Origin: Marinisporobacter sp. | Lineage (GTDB): Bacteria; Bacillota; Clostridia; Peptostreptococcales; Thermotaleaceae | Direction: 5' to 3' | Assembly: GCA_025210525.1 (NCBI GenBank) | Contig: JAOARP010000008.1 | Span: 1-64,000, forward strand | Length of the DNA: 64,000 bases | In this document: positions 7,475 through 16,239 of the stretch, one piece after another | How the letters are laid out: each line of letters starts with the position of its first letter | Numbering within the stretch: the first letter of the stretch is position 1 | Position numbers and translations under genes: made by a program | The notes under the pieces: generated by a model | Told to the model about the DNA's origin: nothing | Databases searched by the model: none | The model's input: the letters and a program-made list of their open reading frames with translations, nothing else

Positions 7475-8506
7475 ATGAAATTCCATTATAAAATAAAAAA
7501 TTTAGTATTTGAAGGCGGAGGGGTGTTGGGAATAGCCTATTTAGGTGTGTTGGATTTTTTATATCATCAGGGTATATTACAAAATATAAAAAGGGTAGCG
7601 GGAACCTCAGCTGGAGCTATTACTGCATGTATCACAAGCTTTTCTTTGCCTTTTGTGGATATAAAAAAAATGGCTGATACATTAGATTATAGGAAAATTC
7701 CACAAAAAAGCGATCATCCTTCTTTAGAAGAAGTCCCAATTCCCTTTAAAAAAGAATTGGAAGAAATATTTGAAAACATTGATTGTTTATATAGGTTGAT
7801 GAATGATTATGGATGGTATTCTAGTGAATATTTTTATGAATGGATGAAAAGACAAATAGCTTCTCAATTTGATGCTTCTAAAAAGCTTCCGCCTTATACC
7901 TTTGAAGATTTTAAAAACACCACTATTCATAAAGAAGAGCGGCCCTTTTTAGATTTATATATTATTGGTACAGATATTTCTACTAAAAGTTCAAAGGTAT
8001 TTTCCTATGAAACAACTCCTCACATGGAGGTTGCACAAGCAGTAAGAATCTCTATGTCTATTCCCCTCTTTTTTGAATCAATAAAAATCATTGAGCATAC
8101 AGATACTAAAAATTTAATGCCCCATATATTTAATGATGGAGGCATTATGAGAAATTATCCTATAAAAATATTTGATGCTCGTTATTTTAGGGATAAGATG
8201 GTTAATGGTGTAAATGTTCAAACTTTAGGAGCAAGATTTAAAAGTACTCCAAAATATAATAAAATAAATAGCTTCATAGAATATATAGAAAGTCTATTAA
8301 CATCCTTTATGAGCATCCAACAAGATATATATAATCATAGCTCTAAAGACCAAGCAAGATCTATCCAAATAGATACAAATGATCTATCTTTTATAGACTT
8401 CAATATCCGTCCTAATGATAAAAAATATAATTTTTTGTATCAACAAGGATACAATGCTGCAAAAAACTATTTTAGTAAAAAAGTACTTTTTACTAGACCC
8501 TATTAA
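7475..8506 (+). CDS. Patatin-like phospholipase
   Basis: This 343-residue patatin-fold hydrolase shows the oxyanion motif NLVFEGGGVLGIAYLG near residue 10, the nucleophile elbow GTSAGA near residue 48 and the catalytic aspartate in NDGGIMRNYPI near residue 225. The start is the ATG at 7475 behind AGAGGTGATCTC. It has no signal peptide. Compared with the other patatin at 4285-5172, it is longer and carries an insert between the elbow and the DGG motif. It belongs to the group of large cytoplasmic bacterial patatins, some of which are toxins or effectors; that role is not shown here. It appears monocistronic, with its own terminator. Confidence 0.87.
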   Translation: MKFHYKIKNLVFEGGGVLGIAYLGVLDFLYHQGILQNIKRVAGTSAGAITACITSFSLPFVDIKKMADTLDYRKIPQKSDHPSLEEVPIPFKKELEEIFENIDCLYRLMNDYGWYSSEYFYEWMKRQIASQFDASKKLPPYTFEDFKNTTIHKEERPFLDLYIIGTDISTKSSKVFSYETTPHMEVAQAVRISMSIPLFFESIKIIEHTDTKNLMPHIFNDGGIMRNYPIKIFDARYFRDKMVNGVNVQTLGARFKSTPKYNKINSFIEYIESLLTSFMSIQQDIYNHSSKDQARSIQIDTNDLSFIDFNIRPNDKKYNFLYQQGYNAAKNYFSKKVLFTRPY

Positions 8507-8527
8507 AAAATTTACTTACTCTATATA

Positions 8528-8558
8528 AAAGATCATCCCTTTCTAATGGATGATCTTT
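8528..8558 (+). terminator. Terminator after the second patatin gene
   Basis: Perfect 11-base arms, AAAGATCATCC and GGATGATCTTT, with a 9-base loop, 22 bases after the stop codon. Confidence 0.75.
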
Positions 8559-8634
8559 CCTCTCACCATACTATTCTTCTACAAACACATCTTCTAATTT
8601 TATTTTTTTCAATTCAAATATATTCAATACCTTT

Positions 8635-9402
8635 TTAGTCCTTTTCTTCCATGTTTATATCTTCACCAAATATGCCTACCGTTTGAAAAAAATCTACGAA
8701 TTTTTTCCCATCCCATTTTAAAGATGTTTGCACATAGCCTAAAGCATCCGCATTATATCTCCCAGCAATTCTCTGCTCTGCATATAATTCATAAGTGCCA
8801 TCCCCTTGAAAATCAATAGGGTACAACCCTCCTAATGGATTTACCCATCCCTCTATAGGTTTTTTCAACTTACCATCTTTATCATAAATCTCTGATAAAT
8901 ATTCCTCTCCCTTATATTGAATATCTAATAGATACTTTGTATTGGTGTTTTTGCTAATAACCTCTACCTTATAATCGTCTTTATAGTTTACATCATATTC
9001 ATACTCGTCATTAAATTTTTCAAAATCAAAAATTAGCTCAGGTTGATTGTTTAAAAATGAGTATATATAGTAAAAAGTATATCCCCCACTCCCTCCTGAA
9101 AATATACTGATGTAGATATCATCTACTTGATCTCCTGTAAAATCACCTAAAAAAAGACTAGGTCCATATCCTGCATTCGCTTTAAGAGGAATAGTTGTTT
9201 CACGTTTTGTTTTCCCATCGATAATTTTTAGTGTAATATTTTCCCTAAAGGGACTTTCTGAGCCATAGGGTTTATCTCCTACTAAATACACATAATCAAC
9301 GATACCATCTCCATTTACATCTCCTTGCTTAAAATCTAGTACATAGGTACGTTTATTATCAACATTCTTTTGTCTTTGAAAATACATAGGATAATAATAC
9401 AT
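8635..9402 (-). CDS. VCBS/FG-GAP-like repeat protein
   Basis: This 255-residue protein has at least three calcium-loop-like segments: GDVNGDGIVDYVYL near residue 27, GDFTGDQVDDIYI near 80 and IDFQGDGTYELY near 200. These are the DxDxDG-type loops found in VCBS/FG-GAP beta-propeller repeats. The ATG at 9402 is chosen because AAAGGAG lies eight bases upstream; a longer frame adds 15 residues without a ribosome site. The chosen start has no clear signal peptide, which is unusual for this repeat type. The amino end is rich in tyrosine (MYYYPMYF). Related short VCBS proteins occur in spore-formers, but the function is unknown. Confidence 0.75.
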   Translation of the reverse strand: MYYYPMYFQRQKNVDNKRTYVLDFKQGDVNGDGIVDYVYLVGDKPYGSESPFRENITLKIIDGKTKRETTIPLKANAGYGPSLFLGDFTGDQVDDIYISIFSGGSGGYTFYYIYSFLNNQPELIFDFEKFNDEYEYDVNYKDDYKVEVISKNTNTKYLLDIQYKGEEYLSEIYDKDGKLKKPIEGWVNPLGGLYPIDFQGDGTYELYAEQRIAGRYNADALGYVQTSLKWDGKKFVDFFQTVGIFGEDINMEEKD

Positions 9403-9479
9403 ACTATATCTCCTTTCTATGTTTTGCCTTATTGGTATAATATTCAATATTTGAAAATACGTGTATATACCATAGTAAT

Positions 9480-9523
9480 AAAGATCCCTCCTATTACTTT
9501 TAAAAGTAATAGGAGGGATCTTT
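9480..9523 (-). terminator. Terminator after the RDD gene, 44-base perfect palindrome
   Basis: Perfect inverted repeat running from AAAGATCCCTCC to GGAGGGATCTTT across the whole 44 bases, directly downstream of the RDD-family stop codon. Confidence 0.75.
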
Positions 9524-9524
9524 A

Positions 9525-10199
9525 TTAACTTTCTATAATCTTAAGAATTTCTTCATCTACCTGATCATATTTTTCTGTAAAATAAGTTAATATCTTTTGT
9601 TGTAATCCTTCTTTGTCAATTAATATATCATCTTTTTCATTCATATAAGTAACGAGTAATTGTTTTTCATCTTCTGTTATCTTACTTTTAGTCTCTTCCG
9701 ATAGATTTTCAAAATAATGATATAATTCTTCCTTTTCTTCTTCAATAACCATAGTAGACGCTAATACATCTCCAAGTCTAGCATCATCATCTCTAAAGAA
9801 AATCATGAGTATTCCAACTAGATAATTATCTACAAATATTCTAAATAGATTTCTAATCAAAGAATGTTTTATATCCATAGGCTGACCATTTTTTCTAATT
9901 GTTCTTAGTCCTAATGCTTTTTTTCCTAAAGTCTTTCCATTCATCACCATCTCCGAAACAATAAAATATCCATAATTAATACATGCAATCACCAATAAAA
10001 CAATTGCTAAGAAATAGGAACTTTTCGATTCTAAATACTTCATAGGGTCATTCATTCCTGCTAAAGCAAATAAAATTATTAAATAGAACATTCCTTGAAT
10101 GAAATAATCTATAAAAGCTGCAACAACACGACTTCCCACTCCTGCTAATCTAAATTTCACTTCAATATTTTCAGGTGTTGTAATTGAAACAAATTGCAT
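9525..10199 (-). CDS. RDD-family membrane protein
   Basis: This 224-residue protein has an RDD domain in its first two thirds. It begins MQFVSITTPENIEVKFRLAG, followed by the signature arginine in GSRVVAAFIDYFIQ and aspartate residues in helices. A cytoplasmic C-terminal tail of about 75 acidic residues follows (EEKEELYHYFENLSEETKS). The start is an ATG behind AGGAGG. It is divergent from the SpoIIM-like gene across about 59 bases and belongs to the recurrent RDD / SpoIIM / DUF4129 / DUF4350 / MoxR / DUF58 neighbourhood. RDD proteins have been proposed as ion or small-molecule transporters; no role is proven for this set. Confidence 0.88.
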   Translation of the reverse strand: MQFVSITTPENIEVKFRLAGVGSRVVAAFIDYFIQGMFYLIILFALAGMNDPMKYLESKSSYFLAIVLLVIACINYGYFIVSEMVMNGKTLGKKALGLRTIRKNGQPMDIKHSLIRNLFRIFVDNYLVGILMIFFRDDDARLGDVLASTMVIEEEKEELYHYFENLSEETKSKITEDEKQLLVTYMNEKDDILIDKEGLQQKILTYFTEKYDQVDEEILKIIES

Positions 10200-10258
10200 A
10201 ACATTTCCTCCTTTTTCCTTTAATTAAAATTTGTTACAATAGTATTGAGGTGAGTATA

Positions 10259-11200
10259 TTGAAAGAAAATATTTTTATAGAAAAAAACAAAGTATATTGG
10301 GATGAACTTGAAGAACATATCCATTTATTCAGTAAAAAAAGTATCTCAAATATCCCATCAGAAAAAACAGAACGATTTTTGTATCTTTTTAGATCTACTA
10401 GTCATCATCTAGCTTATGTAAGAACTTATTACCCTCAATCAAAGCTTGAGAAATACCTTAATACTTTAGTAGGTAGTGCCCATCATCATCTATATACGGT
10501 TCAAAAGAATCCTTGGGTTGATTTTAAAGATTATATCCTAAAAGGCTTTCCAATAATATTACGAAAATATCATCCTTTTATAGTCTCAAGCTTTCTTGTT
10601 TTTTTATTAGGGGCAATCATTAGCTTTATTCTAGTTCTTGAGGATCCTTCAAACAGTTTATATTTTTTACCTAAATCTATACTAGAAACCATTGACTATA
10701 GCTTTAAAAATAAAGAGTGGGATTATCCTCTTATGTCTAGTACGATTATGATTAACAATATTACCGTTAGTCTACGAGCTTTTGTTTACGGTGTATTTCT
10801 AGGGATTGGTACCCTTTATATTCTTTTTGTCAATGGCTGCATATTAGGCGCTTTGACAGGACTTGTATATTTAAATGGCGATTTAGTAAAATACGCCTCC
10901 CTCATACTTCCCCATGGAATCATTGAATTAACAGCTATTTTTATCGCTGGCGCAGCCGGTTTATTATTAGGGAAAGGATTATTGATCCCTGGTAAATATA
11001 AACGACTAGATATGCTTATTCAAAGTGGAAAAGAAGGGGCTCGCTTATTATTAGGATGTATCCTCCTTTTAGTTATTGCAGGAATCATCGAAGGCTTCTT
11101 TACCCCCCTTGCTATCTCCCCAATGATCAAACTAAGCTTTGCAGGTTTTACATTATTAGGACTTATCCTATATAAAAACCTTTCAAAATCATCTATATAG
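10259..11200 (+). CDS. Stage II sporulation protein M-like (SpoIIM/DUF95) membrane protein
   Basis: This 313-residue protein has a soluble amino-terminal part of about 100 residues and a C-terminal SpoIIM (DUF95) domain with roughly five membrane helices. The conserved stretch includes NNITVSLRAFVYGVFLGIGT and LPHGIIELTAIFIAGAAGLL. Such proteins in MoxR/DUF58/RDD clusters are distinct from the true SpoIIM of the engulfment machinery, so the sporulation name is only by homology. The TTG at 10259 follows GAGGTG six bases before; the GTG at 10250 lies inside the ribosome site. Its 3' end overlaps the convergent DUF58 gene by eight bases. Confidence 0.85.
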   Translation: MKENIFIEKNKVYWDELEEHIHLFSKKSISNIPSEKTERFLYLFRSTSHHLAYVRTYYPQSKLEKYLNTLVGSAHHHLYTVQKNPWVDFKDYILKGFPIILRKYHPFIVSSFLVFLLGAIISFILVLEDPSNSLYFLPKSILETIDYSFKNKEWDYPLMSSTIMINNITVSLRAFVYGVFLGIGTLYILFVNGCILGALTGLVYLNGDLVKYASLILPHGIIELTAIFIAGAAGLLLGKGLLIPGKYKRLDMLIQSGKEGARLLLGCILLLVIAGIIEGFFTPLAISPMIKLSFAGFTLLGLILYKNLSKSSI

Positions 11201-12503
11201 CTTCTTTGTTCTTTATTCTCATATATTCATTAACAGCTTTATAGATGATATCCTCTTGATCACATTCAATACAAATGACTCCTTTTCTATTTAAGGATTT
11301 GATGATTCTTTTCCTTTCATTTTTCATTTTATATCCGATGCCTTTTACAAAGGCATCTTTTTGATTATTTACTTCAATCTCCATAGCTTCATCTAGTTTT
11401 TCATCCTTTACTAGAAACATGACCACCTCATGTTTTCTAGTAATGTATTCTAGTCCCTTTTCTATGTAATATACTTCCTGCAAGGTATCCATATCTGTAA
11501 AAATACAGATTAGACTTCTTCTTTTCTCTTTACTAGCTAGATAGAATAGTACTTCATCATAATTCGAGGTAAGCTTTGTTCCTTCCACATGATAAAGAGC
11601 TTCTAGTATAGTATTTCTATGATGATCTCCTTTAGAAGGTTTTACAAAGGTATCCACCTTCGTATTAAATACCATCAGTCCTGATTGATCTTTATTGTGG
11701 CAAACCACATCCGATAAAAATACAGCTGCATTAATAGCTAAATCTAGCTTGCTATATTCATTTACTCGATAACTCATAGTTCTTCCTGCATCTAATAATA
11801 TATGTATATGTTTATTGTTTTCTGGTTCATATTGATTAATCATCAGCTTATTTTCCCTTGCAGTTTTCACCCAGTTAATCTTTCGAATATCATCTCCCCT
11901 TACATATTCTCTTAAGCTTTCAAATTCTCTCCCATCAGATTTTTTCTTAATGAGCTTATTACCACTACGTAAAAAATAATCTTTTTTTAGCATCATATGG
12001 TACTTTTTTAAATTTTTAAGACTAGGATATACTTTATATTCTTTATTATTTTTTATAAGCAAATCCTTCTTAATAAGACCTAACCTTCCTAATCGTCTGA
12101 TATATATTTCTTCAAAGGAAAATGCACCTCTTTTATTAGGAACAACCTTAAAAGTAAATATATGACTAGAATGGGGATCAATACTTTCCTTAAAATAATC
12201 GTTCTTACAGGTAAAAGCATTTGGGAATTCATGCAAAACCTCTATATTTGTCTTTAAGCTCCCTTTATTATATATGCGAACACTTATATTCTCTTCTTCC
12301 AATAAGGATAATTTGTAATCTCCTATTCTCTCTATCTCAAAAGTATTTTTTATAGGTGTAATAAAATAATCTATAAGGGTAAAAATAAGTAAAACCGTAT
12401 TATACATTATAAAAATTTCAAAATATATGCCAAAGGGAATGCTCATTCCTATAAAAACTGTCCCAATTAACACTAACAATATAAATTTTTTCGTAATCGT
12501 CAC
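11193..12503 (-). CDS. DUF58-domain protein (von Willebrand-like fold)
   Basis: This 436-residue protein has two amino-terminal membrane helices (about residues 5-50) and a C-terminal DUF58 domain. Its signature is GREFESLREYVRGDDIRKIN followed by WVKTARENKLMINQYE, then a vWA-like fold with HILLDAGRTMSYR standing for the metal-ion site. It starts at the GTG at 12503 behind GGTGA. It is the last gene of a five-gene operon after the MoxR ATPase. MoxR and DUF58 proteins usually act together in chaperone-like assembly or envelope maintenance. The partner complex here is unknown. Confidence 0.88.
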   Translation of the reverse strand: MTITKKFILLVLIGTVFIGMSIPFGIYFEIFIMYNTVLLIFTLIDYFITPIKNTFEIERIGDYKLSLLEEENISVRIYNKGSLKTNIEVLHEFPNAFTCKNDYFKESIDPHSSHIFTFKVVPNKRGAFSFEEIYIRRLGRLGLIKKDLLIKNNKEYKVYPSLKNLKKYHMMLKKDYFLRSGNKLIKKKSDGREFESLREYVRGDDIRKINWVKTARENKLMINQYEPENNKHIHILLDAGRTMSYRVNEYSKLDLAINAAVFLSDVVCHNKDQSGLMVFNTKVDTFVKPSKGDHHRNTILEALYHVEGTKLTSNYDEVLFYLASKEKRRSLICIFTDMDTLQEVYYIEKGLEYITRKHEVVMFLVKDEKLDEAMEIEVNNQKDAFVKGIGYKMKNERKRIIKSLNRKGVICIECDQEDIIYKAVNEYMRIKNKEAI

Positions 12504-12516
12504 TTTTTCACCGCCC

Positions 12517-13470
12517 TTAACGGGGAACTTTCACTTCTGCTAAAATTTGATTGATCACATCATCTGTTTTGATGCCTTCTACATAGGCTTCAGGCTTTAG
12601 AATAATACGATGTCTTAGCACTGGATAAGCAATCCTTTTGATATCCTCTGGAATGACAAAATCTCTCTCACTCAGTAACGCATTGGCTTTAGATGCTTGC
12701 ATAAGTGCAATAGCTCCTCTTGGACTACTTCCTATTTCTACGAAGGACAGCTCTCTCGTTTTATAAATAATTTGTGCAATATATTCAATCAACGAATCCT
12801 CCACACGAATTTTTTCTATTTCCTCTTGACACCCTAATAAGTCCTCTCTACTTCCTACTACATTAATTCCTACATTTTCAAGGGTTTTGTCAAATCCCTC
12901 ATGATATTTTTTAATTAATTCTATTTCCCCTTGTAGAGATGGATAATCTATATATATTTTCATCAAAAATCTATCTAATAAAGCTTCAGGGAGTGGATAA
13001 GTTCCTTCATATTCTACTGGATTTTGTGTAGCAAAAACCATAAAAGGGTCTTGTAATTTGTATTCTACTCCATCAATAGTTACTCTTCTTTCTTCCATAG
13101 TCTCAAGAAGACCTGCTTGAGTCTTTGGTGGTGTTCTATTGATTTCATCTCCTAATAGCAGGTTTGTAAATATAGGTCCTTTAATAAATTCAAACTCTCT
13201 TTCCTTTGTATTATAGATTCTAGCACCTGTAATATCTGATGGCATCAAATCAGGTGTGAACTGAACCCGATTAAAATCTATTCCCATTGTTTTTGCTAGT
13301 GATTTAATCAAAAGAGTTTTCCCAAGCCCCGGTACCCCTTCTAGTAGTACATGTCCCTTTGTTAATAGAGCTATGAGAATCAAATCTATAACTTCTTCCT
13401 GCTCAATGATTACTTTCTTCAGTTCAGTCTTTATATTCCTAATCAAGTCCTTTGTTTTAATCGATTCCAA
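12517..13470 (-). CDS. MoxR-family AAA+ ATPase
   Basis: This 317-residue AAA+ ATPase shows the Walker A motif GVPGLGKTLLIKS near residue 45, Walker B LLGDEINRTPPKTQAGLLE near 105, sensor I FATQNPVEYEGTYPLPEA near 150 and a C-terminal lid. The TTG at 13470 has GGAGAG seven bases upstream and overlaps the end of the DUF4350 gene by 28 bases. MoxR ATPases act as chaperones that help assemble or activate protein complexes, commonly with vWA/DUF58 partners. The adjacent DUF58 gene is the obvious partner. Confidence 0.93.
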   Translation of the reverse strand: MESIKTKDLIRNIKTELKKVIIEQEEVIDLILIALLTKGHVLLEGVPGLGKTLLIKSLAKTMGIDFNRVQFTPDLMPSDITGARIYNTKEREFEFIKGPIFTNLLLGDEINRTPPKTQAGLLETMEERRVTIDGVEYKLQDPFMVFATQNPVEYEGTYPLPEALLDRFLMKIYIDYPSLQGEIELIKKYHEGFDKTLENVGINVVGSREDLLGCQEEIEKIRVEDSLIEYIAQIIYKTRELSFVEIGSSPRGAIALMQASKANALLSERDFVIPEDIKRIAYPVLRHRIILKPEAYVEGIKTDDVINQILAEVKVPR

Positions 13471-14453
13471 GCCACTTCTCTCCTTTTTGCTAGCATTTGT
13501 GTTAATTCATCCATATCTTTTATCATCCTCATGAAATCTTTTTGATTATTGGTTGATAATTGATCATGAAATACCCTTGAAGCTTTTTCTTTATAAGGCA
13601 TACTGTGTCTTTCCCATAAATCCATAACTTCTTCCTTCTTAACTTTTCTTTTAAAGGTCTTATTCACTTCATTTTGCAGCTGTATAAAAAATTCATTATA
13701 TACTATATTCATGCTTCCTCCCTTTTCATAAAGATTCGCAGCAGCATATAAATATTCATTTTCATCTCTTTCTATTTCAGCTATGATTCTTTTCGCTTTT
13801 CCAAATCTCTTTCCTAAGTAGACAATTCCTCCTGCTATAAAGAATATCAGCTGAAACAATATAACCTTTACATAAAAAGGAAGATTTCGATATAAGGAAG
13901 GAGTTTGCCCTTGTTTGAAACGATAATATTCATTAAAAAATATATCTCCTTTAAAATCTTCTATACACTTTAAAACAAAATAAGCTCCTTCTTTATTTTT
14001 TAAGAGGGTTTTATTTGTAATGAGATCAATATCTCCAATCATAACCCTTCCTTTTCCTAAAGCATATACAAACGCTTTTTCCTTATACTTTTTTAAAAGC
14101 TTAGGATATTTATATTTCTTATATTTGTCTGTTAAATATATAATTTTTCCACCTTTTTTAATAAACTCTTCTGTTTCCTTTAGTTTAAAAGAGAGAGACT
14201 GCTTATTTTGAGTAATGATAAATATTCCTTTAGATGATCGGTCTAAAAAGGAAGATGCATCAATCGTAACAGAATAACCTAAAGCTTTTAAGGTATCATA
14301 ATAAATAGATACCCCTCTCTTTGAAGTATTTAGGGGTAAAGATTCGTTATCTTTATTTGCCTTTCCTAGGGTCTGATCAATAATATTAAAACGATTCACT
14401 AAATAGATGATAATCACTAAAAATATAATCCCTATAACTTTATGCTTTTTCAT
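13443..14453 (-). CDS. DUF4350-domain membrane protein
   Basis: This 336-residue protein has an amino-terminal membrane helix (VIGIIFLVIIIYLVNRF), then a DUF4350-type region in which RGVSIYYDTLKALGYSVTID and GGKIIYLTDKY recall a Rossmann-like GATase-type fold. A second helix lies near residue 205 (ILFQLIFFIAGGIVYLGKRF) and a cytoplasmic helical tail follows. The ATG at 14453 sits behind GGAGG and overlaps the DUF4129 gene by 14 bases. The family is regularly found between DUF4129 and MoxR genes, and the function is unknown. Confidence 0.8.
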   Translation of the reverse strand: MKKHKVIGIIFLVIIIYLVNRFNIIDQTLGKANKDNESLPLNTSKRGVSIYYDTLKALGYSVTIDASSFLDRSSKGIFIITQNKQSLSFKLKETEEFIKKGGKIIYLTDKYKKYKYPKLLKKYKEKAFVYALGKGRVMIGDIDLITNKTLLKNKEGAYFVLKCIEDFKGDIFFNEYYRFKQGQTPSLYRNLPFYVKVILFQLIFFIAGGIVYLGKRFGKAKRIIAEIERDENEYLYAAANLYEKGGSMNIVYNEFFIQLQNEVNKTFKRKVKKEEVMDLWERHSMPYKEKASRVFHDQLSTNNQKDFMRMIKDMDELTQMLAKRREVAWNRLKQRT

Positions 14454-15072
14454 GATAATTTTTGACCTCCATAAAAAGGTGATTCATTTGACCCTTATAC
14501 CAAATAAAACCTTCTTCTTCAACCCCCTTATTTCCATACCAAATATATTGAAAATAATCTCCTATACTTTTAAAAAGATGCTCTCCACTAAATTCTTTAT
14601 CCTTTAATACTTTCAAAATTTCCTCATTGGTCTTTGAATCATCTAAAAAACATAATGATTTTTCATTCATGCTCACAAGGATACCAATAAAATAAAGTCT
14701 AATAGCATCCTTATAATTTTTTTCTTTTTCATATTGTATGGCTTTTTTGTGTAAGCTTTCATAAGTTGTTTCTTCATCAATGGTTTCCCCATAAATAACC
14801 TTTTTGTTTGTATCAATACTCCTATTTTGTCTTGTAAAATAAAAAATAAGAACGCAGATTAAAAGAATTGCAATAATAATAAAAGTATTTTGAGTTGTAT
14901 TTGTACTAATGCTTGGATGAGTATCTCCCTTTTCAAAGATCTTATCTAAAATTTCTCCTAGTTTTTTTAAAAACTTCTGGAAGAGACTTTCCTTCTCTGA
15001 AAGGTGCTCATATTTAGAACTATTTATAATTTCGTTTATACTTTTTTCAAATATTTCCTTTGGCAATCTCAC
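14440..15072 (-). CDS. DUF4129-domain membrane protein
   Basis: This 210-residue protein has one membrane helix near residues 65-85 (TFIIIAILLICVLIFYFTRQ) and a C-terminal cytoplasmic DUF4129 domain (about 120-205, YEKEKNYKDAIRLYFIGILV and the tryptophan- and glycine-rich IWYGNKGVEEEGFIWYKGQM). It starts at a GTG at 15072 behind AAGGAG. It overlaps the next gene and belongs to the MoxR/DUF58/DUF4350 operon. DUF4129 domains are often fused to transglutaminase-like domains in other bacteria; here the domain stands alone. Confidence 0.8.
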   Translation of the reverse strand: MRLPKEIFEKSINEIINSSKYEHLSEKESLFQKFLKKLGEILDKIFEKGDTHPSISTNTTQNTFIIIAILLICVLIFYFTRQNRSIDTNKKVIYGETIDEETTYESLHKKAIQYEKEKNYKDAIRLYFIGILVSMNEKSLCFLDDSKTNEEILKVLKDKEFSGEHLFKSIGDYFQYIWYGNKGVEEEGFIWYKGQMNHLFMEVKNYHEKA

Positions 15073-15084
15073 TTTTTTACTCCT

Positions 15085-16056
15085 TTATTCCTTGCTTAGG
15101 TTAATAGGCTGTGTATTCACTAGATCTTTTTCCATCTTAAGTGTATCAACCATGTTATTTATTTTAAATCCTTCTTTTTTATATTTCATATTCACATAAT
15201 AAAGGGTCCACATAATGGGTGATACTGGTGATAAAAATATTCCTACTATAAAATCAATAAAGGGCTTTGCTATATTTCCATATAGCATAATCTGTGATAT
15301 AAGCGAATCTCCTCCATCAACCTTTCCTAGTGCAAAATAAAGTAAGGCACAAATGCCTGCAATTCCTGCATAAATAGATACTTGCACTCCCCATTCAAAG
15401 ATCAAAATACTCACTACACGAAAGGCATTTTTTAAAACTTCTCCCTTTGCAAATTTTATACTCTTTTTAATAGATTCGAAGCCCTTTCCTTTATCAAATA
15501 TGGCAATATGAAGAGTGTAAAATAAATAACTTCCAACAACCGTTCCCAAGAAAGTATATAAAAGTACATTCATCATGATTCCAAAGAAGGTTAATGTTTT
15601 TAATTGATTAGCAAAAATAGTAATACTCGTAGTTGTTACTCCCATAACTGCCATAATAATCACAATAGGTAATAAACATATAGCCAATGCAGTAGTTACT
15701 CTAATAGATGGTCCAAAGCTTGAAAAAGCCCTTCCTACCGCTTCAGAAGCACCTACATCTTCTCCATTTACATATCCATACGCTATATGGAAAACTCCTG
15801 CTTTACTCATACATACAAATGTACCAATTCCTATAAACATAACTGTAGCAAAACAAATAAATCCAACAGTTCCTCCTCCTTTAAGGATATACGTCATAGG
15901 TATTAATATAAGGCCCCCTACCAATAGAAGTAATATAGATACAATAGAAAATAATATTTGATATCCTATCATGCTTTTTAACTTCTTTTTATACACTTCC
16001 ATAGATAAATCTAGCACCCTTGCATCTGTTATTTTTTCATTAAACCACTTTTTCAT
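15085..16056 (-). CDS. Multi-pass membrane protein at the head of the MoxR/DUF58 operon
   Basis: This 323-residue protein has about six hydrophobic stretches, including MIGYQILFSIVSILLLLVGG, TALAICLLPIVIIMAVMG and a long C-terminal one ending ILFS-like FIVGIFLSPVSPIMWTLYYV. The order of helices resembles the membrane domain seen in glycerophosphodiesterase-type (GPDPase_memb) proteins, but no catalytic domain is present. The start is an ATG behind GGAGGGAGATT. It is the first gene of the operon that continues with DUF4129, DUF4350, MoxR and DUF58. Its function is not recognised. Confidence 0.7.
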   Translation of the reverse strand: MKKWFNEKITDARVLDLSMEVYKKKLKSMIGYQILFSIVSILLLLVGGLILIPMTYILKGGGTVGFICFATVMFIGIGTFVCMSKAGVFHIAYGYVNGEDVGASEAVGRAFSSFGPSIRVTTALAICLLPIVIIMAVMGVTTTSITIFANQLKTLTFFGIMMNVLLYTFLGTVVGSYLFYTLHIAIFDKGKGFESIKKSIKFAKGEVLKNAFRVVSILIFEWGVQVSIYAGIAGICALLYFALGKVDGGDSLISQIMLYGNIAKPFIDFIVGIFLSPVSPIMWTLYYVNMKYKKEGFKINNMVDTLKMEKDLVNTQPINLSKE

Positions 16057-16200
16057 AATCTCCCTCCTTTTCCGTCTCTATAATTTTAACATATTTTGTA
16101 TATTTTAGTAATATCCATCTTCTTTATTCATCATTTATCAAAATGATTTTTTCTATGCTAAGTTCATGTAAAAATCTGCTTATTTATATTTTTTCATTAT

Positions 16201-16228
16201 AAAAAGTCTTCTTAGTCGAAGACTTTTT
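16201..16228. terminator. Terminator after the nucleosidase-like gene
   Basis: Perfect 11-base arms, AAAAAGTCTTC and GAAGACTTTTT, with a 6-base loop. T-runs on both strands make it functional in both directions. Confidence 0.85.
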
Positions 16229-16239
16229 AATCATACACT

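Noticed and set aside
8579-8625. A short minus-strand frame just after the VCBS gene reads LNIFELKKIKLEDVFVEE before a stop; the LEDVFVE end looks like the C-terminus of ABC-transporter ATPases.
   Set aside because: The frame is closed upstream by a stop within the VCBS coding sequence, and the only start (TTG) has no correctly spaced ribosome site. It could be a gene remnant, but too short to claim.
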